Under the pieces are notes generated by a model. The model was given only the letters and a program-made list of their open reading frames with translations, did no database searches and had not been told where the DNA came from. Source: Gemmobacter sp. (lineage in GTDB: Bacteria > Pseudomonadota > Alphaproteobacteria > Rhodobacterales > Rhodobacteraceae). Taken from it: a stretch of 16,987 bases of DNA. Location: the NCBI GenBank assembly GCA_030656535.1, contig JAUSPL010000642.1, forward strand, positions 1 to 16,987. Reading direction: 5' to 3'. Below, piece after piece: positions 1 to 8,067 of the stretch (position 1 is the stretch's first letter; each line of letters starts with the position of its first letter). The position numbers and the translations under genes are program-made.

Positions 1-2
1 CC

Positions 3-2786
3 GAAGTGATGTCCAAGGTGCAGCAGGTCCGGGGTCAGCTGCCCAGCGACGCCGAGGATCCGGTGGTCGTCAAAGGCACGGGGATGACGTTTGCCCTGAT
101 GTATCTGGCCGTTCAGAACCCCAACATGACGCCAGAACAGCTGACCGAGTATCTGGAACGCGTGGTTCGGCCGCGCGTGACCAATATCGACGGCGTCGCA
201 CAGATGGAAATCATGGGCTCTGCCGAATACGCCATGCGCATCTGGCTTGATCCGCTGCAATTGTCGGCGCGAGGTGTCACGGCATCGGAAGTGCTGATGG
301 CCATCAGATCTTCCAACTTCTTGTCTGCGCCGGGCAAAACCGAGAATGACTATTTCATCTACTCATTGACGCTTGAATCTACTGTGCAGACCCCCGAAGC
401 CTTTGGTGCACTGCCGCTGATGCAGGGAACCAACGGGGTCGTGCGACTGGGCGATGTGGCCAAGATCGAGCTTGCGTCGGGGGCGTCGGATGCCATCGTG
501 ACGTTTGCGGGCCAGCCCGGCATCTTTATCGGCATTGTGCCTGCGCCCGGCGAAAACCAACTGGATGTCGCCGCGAACGTGCTGAATGAACTGCCCTTGC
601 TGAACAGCACCCTGCCGCAGGGCATGTCGGTCACGCTGGTCTACGATTCCACCGAAACGATTTCGTCGTCGATCGCAGAGGTTTTCAAGACCATTGCCGA
701 GGCTGTGGCCATCGTGGTGGTGGTGATCTTGCTGTTCCTTGGGTCGTTCCGGTCGGTCCTGATGCCGATTGTCACGATTCCGCTGTCGCTGGTGGGTGTC
801 TGCGCGATCATGCTGGCGCTTGGCTATTCCATCAACCTGTTGACGCTGCTGGCCATGGTTCTGGCCATCGGCCTTGTGGTGGACGATGCCATCGTCGTGG
901 TTGAAAACATACACCGTCATATTGATGACGGAATGAAGCCGGCCCGAGCCTCTATCGTCGGTATGCAGGAAATCACGGGTCCCGTGATTGCCATGACCAT
1001 CACCCTGGCCGCCGTTCTGGCCCCGCTGGCGTTCACCGGCGGATTGACCGGGTCGCTGTTCACGGAATTCGCGCTGACACTGGCGGGGGCAGTGGTGATT
1101 TCGGGGATCGTCGCCTTGACCATCACGCCGGCGATGTCGGCTCGCCTGCTCAGCCACGGGGAACCGGGGCGGTTTCAGCGGGTTGTGGATCGCACATTGA
1201 CCGGGTTGTCGAACTGGTATGAACGCCGCGTGTCATCGTCGCTTGATTATCGACCTGTCACGTTGTTGATGGTGGTGTCTTTGCTGGGGGCCACCGGGTT
1301 CATGTTCTTGAACACGTCGTCAGAGCTTGCACCCGAAGAAGATCAGGGCGCGCTGTTCGCCATTCTGAATGGCCCGCGATATGCAACACTGGACTATACC
1401 GACGCCTTCACGACGGAAATCGCAAAGCGGACCGCGGACATTGCCGAGGTAAAGACCTCGTTCTCGGTGGCGGGCATGGGGGGCGCGACCAATACAGGCT
1501 TCTACATCTGGTCGCTCAAGGACTGGTCCGAACGAACCCGCAGCCAAAAGGAAATCCAAGCCGAGATTCAGGGCATTCTGGATGGGGCGCCGGGGTTGCA
1601 GGGCTATGTCTTTGCCCCGCCGTCCTTGCCCGGAGCCGGAGGCGGGTTGCCCATTTCCATGGTGATCCAGTCGATTCACGTCCCCGAACGCGTCGTCGAG
1701 ATTGCCGAGGAAATCCGCGCCAAGGCGATGGCCAGCGGCATGTTCATCGTGGTGCAAAACAGCCTGTCGTTTGACGCGCCACAGGTCCGTATCACCATCG
1801 ACCGCGACCGTGCCGCGCAACTGGGTGTTTCGGTATCTGAAATCGGCAACACCTTGGGCCTGCTGGTCGGTGGTGCCGCCATTGCCCAGTTTGACCGCGA
1901 TTCCAACAGCTATGACGTCATCACCCAGGTTCCCCGCGAATGGCGCAACAACCCTGAAAAGCTGCGCGAGTTCTTTGTGCGGTCCCGGTCGGGGGCCATG
2001 GTCCCGCTGGCATCGTTGGTCACGCTGAACCCCGGTGTTGCCGCGGCGGCGATTGAACAGTTCAACCAGCTGAACTCGTCCACGCTGTCGGGAATGCCGA
2101 TGCCGGGCCTGTCCACAGGTGTTGCGTTGGCCGAACTTGAGCGGATCGCAGCCGAGGTCCTGCCCGATGGGTTCTTCATCGAATATTCCGGGCAGTCCCG
2201 GTTGGAGAAATCGGAAGGCAACACCATTTTGCTGGCATTTGCGGCGGCCCTTGTCGTCATCTATCTGGTGTTGGCCGCGCAATTCGAAAGCTTCCGTGAC
2301 CCGCTGATCATCCTGATGTCAGTGCCTCTTTCGATCTTTGGCGCCATGCTGCCGCTATACCTTGGGGTCAGCACGCTGAACATCTATACGCAGGTCGGGT
2401 TGATCACGCTGATCGGCTTGATCACCAAACACGGCATCCTGATGGTGGAGTTCGCCAACCATCAGCGCGAAGCCTACGGCCTGTCACGCCGTCAGGCCAT
2501 CGTGTCAGCGGCCAAGACGCGCTTGCGGCCAATCTTGATGACAACCGCCGCGATGGCGCTGGCCGTGGTGCCACTGATCATCGCCGAAGGGGCAGGGGCT
2601 GCCGCGCGTCAGGCAATGGGGTTGGTCATCTTTACCGGACTGATGATCGGGACGTTCTTCACGCTGTTTGTTGTCCCGATGTTCTACACCTATATCTCGC
2701 GCAGTGACGCGTCCTATGCTGCGCATCGCCGTGTCACCGAAAAGCAGTTCGGCACGTCCCCAACTGTGCCCGCAGCCAAGGCATAG
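3..2786 (+). CDS. RND-family (HAE1/AcrB-MexB type) multidrug efflux permease, 5' end cut by the window
   Basis: Inner-membrane proton/drug antiporter subunit of a tripartite RND efflux pump, expected to work with a periplasmic adaptor and an outer-membrane channel. The frame is open to the left edge (first full codon at position 3), so the apparent GTG/ATG near position 6 is not the true start. About 115 N-terminal residues (TM1 and the start of the porter domain) are missing. Visible hallmarks are the porter-domain text, then the TM2-TM6 block. TM4 carries the paired aspartates of GLVVDDAIVVVEN at 882-887, equivalent to AcrB D407/D408. The C-terminal TM8-TM12 block has GLITKHGILMVEF with the conserved lysine at 2427-2429 (AcrB K940 equivalent). 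About 927 residues are present, as expected for a ~1,040-residue family member. The frame is uninterrupted, so it is probably functional. Its adaptor gene presumably lies upstream, outside the window. Substrate cannot be told from sequence. Confidence 0.96.
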   Translation, partial: EVMSKVQQVRGQLPSDAEDPVVVKGTGMTFALMYLAVQNPNMTPEQLTEYLERVVRPRVTNIDGVAQMEIMGSAEYAMRIWLDPLQLSARGVTASEVLMAIRSSNFLSAPGKTENDYFIYSLTLESTVQTPEAFGALPLMQGTNGVVRLGDVAKIELASGASDAIVTFAGQPGIFIGIVPAPGENQLDVAANVLNELPLLNSTLPQGMSVTLVYDSTETISSSIAEVFKTIAEAVAIVVVVILLFLGSFRSVLMPIVTIPLSLVGVCAIMLALGYSINLLTLLAMVLAIGLVVDDAIVVVENIHRHIDDGMKPARASIVGMQEITGPVIAMTITLAAVLAPLAFTGGLTGSLFTEFALTLAGAVVISGIVALTITPAMSARLLSHGEPGRFQRVVDRTLTGLSNWYERRVSSSLDYRPVTLLMVVSLLGATGFMFLNTSSELAPEEDQGALFAILNGPRYATLDYTDAFTTEIAKRTADIAEVKTSFSVAGMGGATNTGFYIWSLKDWSERTRSQKEIQAEIQGILDGAPGLQGYVFAPPSLPGAGGGLPISMVIQSIHVPERVVEIAEEIRAKAMASGMFIVVQNSLSFDAPQVRITIDRDRAAQLGVSVSEIGNTLGLLVGGAAIAQFDRDSNSYDVITQVPREWRNNPEKLREFFVRSRSGAMVPLASLVTLNPGVAAAAIEQFNQLNSSTLSGMPMPGLSTGVALAELERIAAEVLPDGFFIEYSGQSRLEKSEGNTILLAFAAALVVIYLVLAAQFESFRDPLIILMSVPLSIFGAMLPLYLGVSTLNIYTQVGLITLIGLITKHGILMVEFANHQREAYGLSRRQAIVSAAKTRLRPILMTTAAMALAVVPLIIAEGAGAAARQAMGLVIFTGLMIGTFFTLFVVPMFYTYISRSDASYAAHRRVTEKQFGTSPTVPAAKA

Positions 2787-2810
2787 CCTTGGGAACCCTG
2801 TAAATCGCCG

Positions 2811-2852
2811 TCCACCGACCGCATGAAATCAGTGCAGCCGGTGGATGTTTTT
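2811..2852 (+). terminator. Probable Rho-independent terminator after the RND permease
   Basis: A 7-bp stem (TCCACCG at 2811-2817 with CGGTGGA at 2839-2845) encloses a symmetric 3x3 internal loop, a further 3-bp GCA/TGC stem and a 9-nt loop. It is followed by TGTTTTT at 2846-2852. It lies 24 nt after the efflux permease stop codon. The rest of the 2787-3013 gap shows no convincing gene; the frames crossing it continue as antisense shadows of the LysR gene. The 3' end of the leftward LysR gene lies beyond the hairpin, so the genes converge here. Confidence 0.6.
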
Positions 2853-3013
2853 CGGGATGGGTGGCCCGGAACAACGACCTCATCGGCTGGACTGGGCGAA
2901 ACGAATGGTGCGCTGCCCGCATCAGACCTGCGATCATATCTGACGAAGGCCTTGCTGCGGTCGGGTCGTCGGTCGGCCTCGCAGGCACGGCCTTTCCCGG
3001 CGGCGGTGGACGG

Positions 3014-3910
3014 TCAGGGCTCTGGGTCACCCGCCGGATCGGTCAACGACAACAACTCGGCCAAAAGACGGTTGGGAAAGCGCCTTTTGCGGGTCACGGC
3101 CAGAAAGGCTTCGGAAATCCCCGGCAGGCGCAGCGCCTCGACCAGCAGCCCCGAGGCAAGTTCGTCGCGCACGACGATCGGCGGGATCACGGCAAGCCCC
3201 ACATCCTCGCGTGCCAAAAGACGGAGCATGGCCATGTCGTCGGCCTCGGCGGCGATCTGTGGCACCGCACCCAATTGCGCCACCAGCCCGTCAAAGGCGG
3301 ATCGCAGGGATGTGCCTGGCGATGGCAGGACCAGCGGCTCTTGCGACAGCAGGGCGGCAAGGGTGCGCCCCGACCCAACCCGGGCCGGCGTCCCGATCAG
3401 GCTGACGGGCTGCTCGTCGATCCGGTGAACCAGCCAGAAATCACCGGGTTCGCGAAGGGGGGCAAGGTTGGTCAACACCACATCCAGCTCCAGCGCCTCA
3501 AGCGACCGCATAAGCTCGGCTTGCGATGCCGATCGCAGAACAACCTCGACATCCGCGCGCCCGACCAGAGGCCGCAGGAATTGCATCTGAAAGTTGCGCG
3601 ACAAGGTGCCCAACGCCCCGACGCGCAGTCTGCGGCGTGTCCGCCCGCTTTCGCTTAGAATTGCCGTCAGATCCTCGGATGTGCGAAAAATCGCTTCGGC
3701 GTGATCAAGGGCAATGCGCCCGGCCTCGGTCAGCACAAGGCCCCGGCCCCGGCGCTCGAACAGATCGTGCCCCAGCGTGGCCTCCAGAGTCCTGATCTGC
3801 GTGGACAACGCCGACTGTGACAGGTTCAGCCCCCGCGCCGCCCCCGTCAGCGTGCCATCGGTTGCAACGGCCCGAAACAGCCGCAGGTGGTGAAGGTTGA
3901 TTTGCGCCAT
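3014..3910 (-). CDS. LysR-family transcriptional regulator, divergent from dabBA
   Basis: 298-residue LysR-type regulator. The N-terminal winged helix-turn-helix lies at residues ~3-62 (MAQINLHHLRLFRAV..., then AARGLNLSQSALSTQIRTLE and LFERRGRGLVLTEAG). A periplasmic-binding-protein-like effector domain follows from ~90 to the end. I chose the ATG at 3910 because it gives the canonical LysR N-terminus and has GGAA just upstream. The same frame stays open up to 4453, but that extension runs antisense through dabB and has no LysR similarity. Its divergent position, 102 bp from dabB, fits the LysR habit of controlling the adjacent operon and itself. LysR regulators (CbbR-like) are known neighbours of DAB operons in several proteobacteria. 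An inducer linked to inorganic carbon or redox state is a plausible inference, not shown by sequence. Two palindromes lie just before its start codon. Confidence 0.93.
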   Translation of the reverse strand: MAQINLHHLRLFRAVATDGTLTGAARGLNLSQSALSTQIRTLEATLGHDLFERRGRGLVLTEAGRIALDHAEAIFRTSEDLTAILSESGRTRRRLRVGALGTLSRNFQMQFLRPLVGRADVEVVLRSASQAELMRSLEALELDVVLTNLAPLREPGDFWLVHRIDEQPVSLIGTPARVGSGRTLAALLSQEPLVLPSPGTSLRSAFDGLVAQLGAVPQIAAEADDMAMLRLLAREDVGLAVIPPIVVRDELASGLLVEALRLPGISEAFLAVTRKRRFPNRLLAELLSLTDPAGDPEP

Positions 3911-4012
3911 GCTTCCATCAAACAGAACGGTTCTGCCTAAAATATGAAATTTTATGAAAGCTTGGCAAGGGCTAGATGCTGTTGACCCCGACGCCGATCC
4001 GGAGACCCGATC
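3911..4012. promoter_or_regulatory. Divergent lysR-dabB control region with two palindromes
   Basis: AT-rich 102-bp gap between divergent genes. It holds a 13-bp palindrome CAGAACGGTTCTG at 3923-3935 and a 15-bp inverted repeat AAAATATGAAATTTT at 3939-3953. A leftward promoter for lysR can be proposed: -35 TTGCCA (complement of 3963-3968), an 18-bp spacer, and -10 TATTTT (complement of 3939-3944). This would place the first palindrome over the transcription start, as in LysR autorepression. No convincing -10/-35 pair was found for dabB, which would suit activator-dependent expression. dabB has a GGAG ribosome site a few bases before its ATG. Assignment of these repeats as LysR operators is inference. 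Confidence 0.5.
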
Positions 4013-5575
4013 ATGGATGCCTTGCCCCCTCTCAGCTTTTTCGCCCCGCTTGTTGTGATGACCGTCGCGCTGTCCGCCCTTGCGCGTCCGGGCCGCAGAC
4101 CTGGCGGTCTGCCCCGGCTTGCCGCCAGCGCTGCGGCCTTTGGTGTCTTGCTGGCAGCGGGCGGAGTCGTCCAGTTGCTGCTTGGTGGGCCTGTGACCCT
4201 GTCGGTGGGCGACGGTCCGGGCCTTTTGGCGCTTCGGCTGGATGCGGTCAGCGCGACGATGGCGCTTTTGGTCACGTTCATCGGCTGGGTCGTGGTGCGC
4301 TACTCCGGGCGCTATCTTGATGGCGAGACGCGCGAAGGCGCCTTTCATGGCCAGATGTTGGCCACCTTGGGTGCGGTACTTGTGCTGGTGCAGGCTGGCA
4401 GTTTGCTGGTGTTGATCCTTGCCTTTGTTGCGGTTGGGGTCGGGCTGCGGCATCTGTTGCTGTTCTATGCCGACCGGCCCGAGGCGCGGCGCGCAGCGGC
4501 AAAGTTCACGTTGGTTTGGGGTGCGGGTGACGTGCTGTTGCTGCTGGCTTGTGGTTTGCTTTGGGTGGCTTTTGGCACCAGTGACCTTGTCGCAATCACG
4601 GCCGCGGCCCCGGCTGGGCTATCGGTCACCGCGCAGGTTGCGGTGGCCATTTTGGTGGTTGTCGCGGCCTTGAAGACCGCCGCCTTTCCACTGCACGGCT
4701 GGCTGACCGAGGTCATGGAGGCGCCAACGCCGGTTTCCGCCCTGTTACACGCGGGTATCATCAACGCGGGCGGGTTCTTGATGATCCGCCTTGCGGGGCT
4801 GGTCCAGGAAAGTGCGGGCGCAATGGCAGCGCTGGTCATGCTGGGCGGTCTTACTGCGGTTTTTGGCGCGACGGTCATGCTGACGCAAAGCGCGGTCAAG
4901 ACCGCGTTGGCGTGGTCTACCGTGGCGCAGATGGGGTTCATGTTGCTGCAATGCGGGCTTGGGCTTTGGGCGCTGGCCCTTTTGCACATCGTCGCACATT
5001 CGATGTACAAGGCGCACGCCTTTCTGTCGTCGGGCAGTGCCGTGCGGGCTGTGGCCAGCATTCGCCGCCCGGGCCCAGTTGCGGTGCCGGGACCGGGGGC
5101 CGTGGCGCGGGCTTTTGCGCTTGCGCTGATCCTGTATGCCGGGGTGGCAAGCGGGTTTTCCCTTGTCGTGGGGCCGAAATCGCCGCAGGCGGTGGCGCTG
5201 GGCGCGATCCTTGTGTTCGGGGTGGCCTACCTTGTCGCCCAGGGTCTGGCCGACGCTGCCCCGCGCGCCCTGACCCTGCGGACCGCTGTCGCATCGCTTG
5301 GGGCCACGCTGGCCTACTTTGGCTTTCATGTCGCGGCGTCTGCGCTGTGGGGGGGGCACCTGCCGCAGACGCCGGTTGCCGGGGCGTTGGAATGGGCGCT
5401 GATCGTGGTCGCGGTGCTGTCCTTTGGCCTGGTTGCCGTCGCGCAGGCGCTGTTCCCGCTCTGGGCGCATCATCCGGCCGCGTCGGGCCTGCGGGTGCAT
5501 CTGGCGAACGGGCTTTACCTGAATGCCGTTTTCGACCGGCTGACCGGCGGCTTTCGCCGGACCGCCAACCACTAG
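4013..5575 (+). CDS. dabB: DabB, NuoL/MrpA-like ion-conducting membrane subunit of the DAB inorganic-carbon pump
   Basis: 520-residue polytopic membrane protein of the proton-conducting quinone oxidoreductase subunit L/antiporter family, shorter than true NuoL (~610). The central antiporter fold is clear: ALKTAAFPLHGWLTEVMEAP with the TM7-type lysine K221, then TPVSALLHAGIINAGGFL, then VKTALAWSTVAQMGF and HSMYKAHAFLSSG with K333. The position where NuoL has its TM5 glutamate (the WE of its WEGVGL motif) reads FV here, around residue 139. This would separate it from respiratory complex I subunits. It is not in a nuo or mrp operon. It sits 22 nt upstream of the DUF2309 gene, the defining dabB-dabA pairing. 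In the DAB model, DabB couples a cation gradient (H+ or Na+) to vectorial CO2 hydration by DabA at the cytoplasmic face. Start: ATG with GGAG upstream; the frame is intact. Confidence 0.9.
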   Translation: MDALPPLSFFAPLVVMTVALSALARPGRRPGGLPRLAASAAAFGVLLAAGGVVQLLLGGPVTLSVGDGPGLLALRLDAVSATMALLVTFIGWVVVRYSGRYLDGETREGAFHGQMLATLGAVLVLVQAGSLLVLILAFVAVGVGLRHLLLFYADRPEARRAAAKFTLVWGAGDVLLLLACGLLWVAFGTSDLVAITAAAPAGLSVTAQVAVAILVVVAALKTAAFPLHGWLTEVMEAPTPVSALLHAGIINAGGFLMIRLAGLVQESAGAMAALVMLGGLTAVFGATVMLTQSAVKTALAWSTVAQMGFMLLQCGLGLWALALLHIVAHSMYKAHAFLSSGSAVRAVASIRRPGPVAVPGPGAVARAFALALILYAGVASGFSLVVGPKSPQAVALGAILVFGVAYLVAQGLADAAPRALTLRTAVASLGATLAYFGFHVAASALWGGHLPQTPVAGALEWALIVVAVLSFGLVAVAQALFPLWAHHPAASGLRVHLANGLYLNAVFDRLTGGFRRTANH

Positions 5576-5597
5576 CCCATTTCAGCGGAGACACCAG

Positions 5598-7976
5598 ATG
5601 TACCTCAAACACACCCAGATTGCCCCCGCCCGGTGCCAGAGCCTGCTGCGCGCAGCGGAATCCGCCGCCCGCGCGATCCCGCCGGCGTTTCCGCTGTCGG
5701 CAACGGTCGCGGTAAACCCCTTCCTTGGCCAAACCGGCGAAGACCTTGCCACCGCTGCGGTTCGGCTGGCGCGGGTGGCGGGGGTGCGGCTGACCCAGCC
5801 GCGCGCCCATTACGCCGCGCAGATACAGGCGGGGCAGATCACCGATGATGACCTTGGCGCCGCCCTGTTCGCGTGTCATTCGGGCCTGAAGCCGGCAGAC
5901 CTGTCGCAGCTGAAGTCCCTGCTTGCTGTGCATACCCCGGCCCCGGTCGCGCTGCCCACGGTCGCACACCTTGCGGCAGAGACCAGTGGGCAGGACTGGC
6001 CCGCCATTGTCACGCGCTGCATCAGCCTGTGGGCGGCGGGGCATTTTGATCGCGGTCAGGCCCTGTGGTCGCCCGCCCCCGGACGTGGTGCCTTTGCCGC
6101 CTGGCGCGACTGGGCGAACCATGATCTGACGCCAGAGATCGCCGGGTTGCGCGGATTTTGCGCCCATGTGGCGGATGCGCCCGATACGGCCGAGCGTGCG
6201 ATACTATCTGCCTGCGAAAGACTGGGGATAGCCGAGGATGCCGCCGAAACGACCTTTCACCGGCTTTTCATGGATCTTGGCGGTTGGGCGCAACACGCGC
6301 GCTGGCTGTTGTGGCAGGCCGAGCTTGCGGGCCGCAGCGACCAGACACTGACCGACCTTCTGGCTATCCGGCTTGTCTGGGAAGAAGCGCTTTTGGCGCA
6401 AACCCCCGGGCTGTCCGCCAAGTGGCAGCAGACCCTGCTGGCCCATGCTGTTGCGATAGCCCCGACGCCTGATTCCGTGGCCGACGCGATCTTGCAAGAT
6501 GCGGCCGAACGCGCTCATCAACGGCGGATCGCGGCAGTGCTGACCGGGCCAAGGGCTGTCAGCGGTCGACCCGCGATGCAGGCGGCCTTCTGCATCGACG
6601 TGCGGTCCGAAGTGTTTCGCCGCGCATTGGAGGCGGTGGACCCCGGCATCGCCACCATCGGCTTCGCAGGCTTTTTCGGTTTGCCGTTGTCCCATCGCGG
6701 GCAGGGCACCGATGAGGTGGCCGCCCATGTGCCGGTGCTGCTGCGCCCGGAGTTGCACAGTCACAGCCATGCCGACCCCGCAGTAGAGCAGGCCGCGCGG
6801 ATCGCAGCGCGCACCACCCGGGCTTGGGGCAGGTTCCGGCAGGCAGCGGTTTCGTCCTTTGCCTTTGTCGAGGCGGCAGGACCAGCCTATGCCGTCAAGC
6901 TGATCAAATCCAGCCTTGGCCTTGGCACGCATGCCAGATCACCCGACCCCGCCCCCCAGTTCGACGGTGGCCTGTCGCCAAAGGAAAAGGCCGCGACAGG
7001 TGCCGCCGTATTAAGGGCGATGAGCCTGACCACCGGTCATGCCCGGCTGATCTTGCTGCTGGGCCATGGGGCCCAAGTCACCAATAACCCGCATGAAAGC
7101 GCCTATCATTGCGGGGCCTGTGGCGGCCAGACGGGCGAGGTGTCTGCCCGCCTGCTTGCCCGCCTTTTGAATGATGCGGAAACCCGTTCGGGGCTACCGG
7201 GCCACGGGATATCGCTACCCCCTGACACGCAGTTCGTGGCGGGCTTGCACAACACCACGACCGATCATGTGACCCTGTATCACGACGATCCGGCCCCGTC
7301 GCATGCCGACGATCTGCGGCTTGCGCGGATGTGGCTTGACCGCGCGGCAGGCGCGGCGCGGGCAAAGCGTGCCCCCCGCCTGCCCGGGGCCGCGCCGCAC
7401 ACCTTGGCCCGGCGCGCGCTGGACTGGGCCGAGGTGCGGCCCGAATGGGGTCTTGCCGGTTGCGCGACCTTCATTGCAGCCCCTCGCGCGATGACCGCCG
7501 GGGTTGATCTGCAGGGCCGGGCGTTCTTGCACAGCTACGACTGGCAAGCCGATCAGGGGTTTTCAACGCTGGAGTTGATCTTGACCGCGCCGGTCGTGGT
7601 CGCAAGCTGGATAAGCCTGCAATATTACGGATCGGCCGTCGCGCCCTTGGCCTTTGGCGCGGGCAACAAGCTGATTCACAACGTTGTTGGCGGCATCGGC
7701 GTGGTGCAAGGCAACGGCGGCATGTTGCGCCCCGGCCTGCCGGAGCAGGCCGTTCACGATGGCGCGTGGTTGATGCATGATCCGCTTCGGCTGTCGGTGA
7801 TGATCGAGGCCCCGCGCGCGGCGATCACCGACATCCTTGCCCGGCATGCAGGGGTGCGCGCGCTGTTCGACAATGGTTGGCTGCACCTGTTTGCGCTGGA
7901 GCAGGGTCGCATTGGCGCACGCTATCGGTCCGACCTTGCCTGGACAGACACCCCTGATCAGGGGCAGGCGGCGTGA
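5598..7976 (+). CDS. dabA: DabA (DUF2309), zinc-dependent CO2-hydrating subunit of the DAB pump
   Basis: 792-residue cytoplasmic protein of the DUF2309/UPF0753 family. DabA resembles a beta-carbonic anhydrase and, bound to DabB, converts CO2 to bicarbonate one way using membrane ion-motive force. The residues reported as essential in the Halothiobacillus protein (C351, D353, H524, C539) have clear counterparts: C332 and D334 in AFCIDVRSEVFRR, H490 in LLLGHGAQVTNNP, and C505 in AYHCGACGG. The H-to-C spacing (15 residues) is identical to the characterised protein. The C-terminal region has the family's GGIGVVQGNGGMLRPGLPEQ and GAWLMHDPLRLSV stretches. An ATG preceded by CGGAG lies 22 nt after dabB, so the two are probably co-transcribed. 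The gene is complete, with no lesion. The 91-bp gap downstream to the convergent synthetase gene shows only a weak 5-bp CCCTT/AAGGG stem, so no terminator is called. Confidence 0.94.
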   Translation: MYLKHTQIAPARCQSLLRAAESAARAIPPAFPLSATVAVNPFLGQTGEDLATAAVRLARVAGVRLTQPRAHYAAQIQAGQITDDDLGAALFACHSGLKPADLSQLKSLLAVHTPAPVALPTVAHLAAETSGQDWPAIVTRCISLWAAGHFDRGQALWSPAPGRGAFAAWRDWANHDLTPEIAGLRGFCAHVADAPDTAERAILSACERLGIAEDAAETTFHRLFMDLGGWAQHARWLLWQAELAGRSDQTLTDLLAIRLVWEEALLAQTPGLSAKWQQTLLAHAVAIAPTPDSVADAILQDAAERAHQRRIAAVLTGPRAVSGRPAMQAAFCIDVRSEVFRRALEAVDPGIATIGFAGFFGLPLSHRGQGTDEVAAHVPVLLRPELHSHSHADPAVEQAARIAARTTRAWGRFRQAAVSSFAFVEAAGPAYAVKLIKSSLGLGTHARSPDPAPQFDGGLSPKEKAATGAAVLRAMSLTTGHARLILLLGHGAQVTNNPHESAYHCGACGGQTGEVSARLLARLLNDAETRSGLPGHGISLPPDTQFVAGLHNTTTDHVTLYHDDPAPSHADDLRLARMWLDRAAGAARAKRAPRLPGAAPHTLARRALDWAEVRPEWGLAGCATFIAAPRAMTAGVDLQGRAFLHSYDWQADQGFSTLELILTAPVVVASWISLQYYGSAVAPLAFGAGNKLIHNVVGGIGVVQGNGGMLRPGLPEQAVHDGAWLMHDPLRLSVMIEAPRAAITDILARHAGVRALFDNGWLHLFALEQGRIGARYRSDLAWTDTPDQGQAA

Positions 7977-8067
7977 CCCTTTCCAACACACCAACCGCGC
8001 AAGGGAAACTTTTCAGGCCGTTGGGGGGGCAGGGTGCGGGGAAAGCCACGACTGCGCGCGGTCCGTG

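Noticed and set aside
2823..3658. Rightward frames of 201 and 265 residues covering the gap after the efflux gene
   Set aside because: They run antisense through the LysR gene, show no recognisable domain, and begin inside the terminator hairpin region.
3911..4453. N-terminal extension of the LysR frame to 479 residues
   Set aside because: It runs antisense through dabB, is low-complexity Arg/Gln/Pro text without family similarity, and the internal ATG at 3910 gives the canonical LysR N-terminus.
4938..6167. 409-residue leftward frame opposite dabB/dabA
   Set aside because: Proline/arginine-rich antisense shadow typical of high-GC coding DNA; no ribosome site, and both sense genes are confident.
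7977..8067. Terminator between dabA and the synthetase gene
   Set aside because: Only a 5-bp CCCTT/AAGGG pair with a long loop and a weak T stretch; not enough to call.
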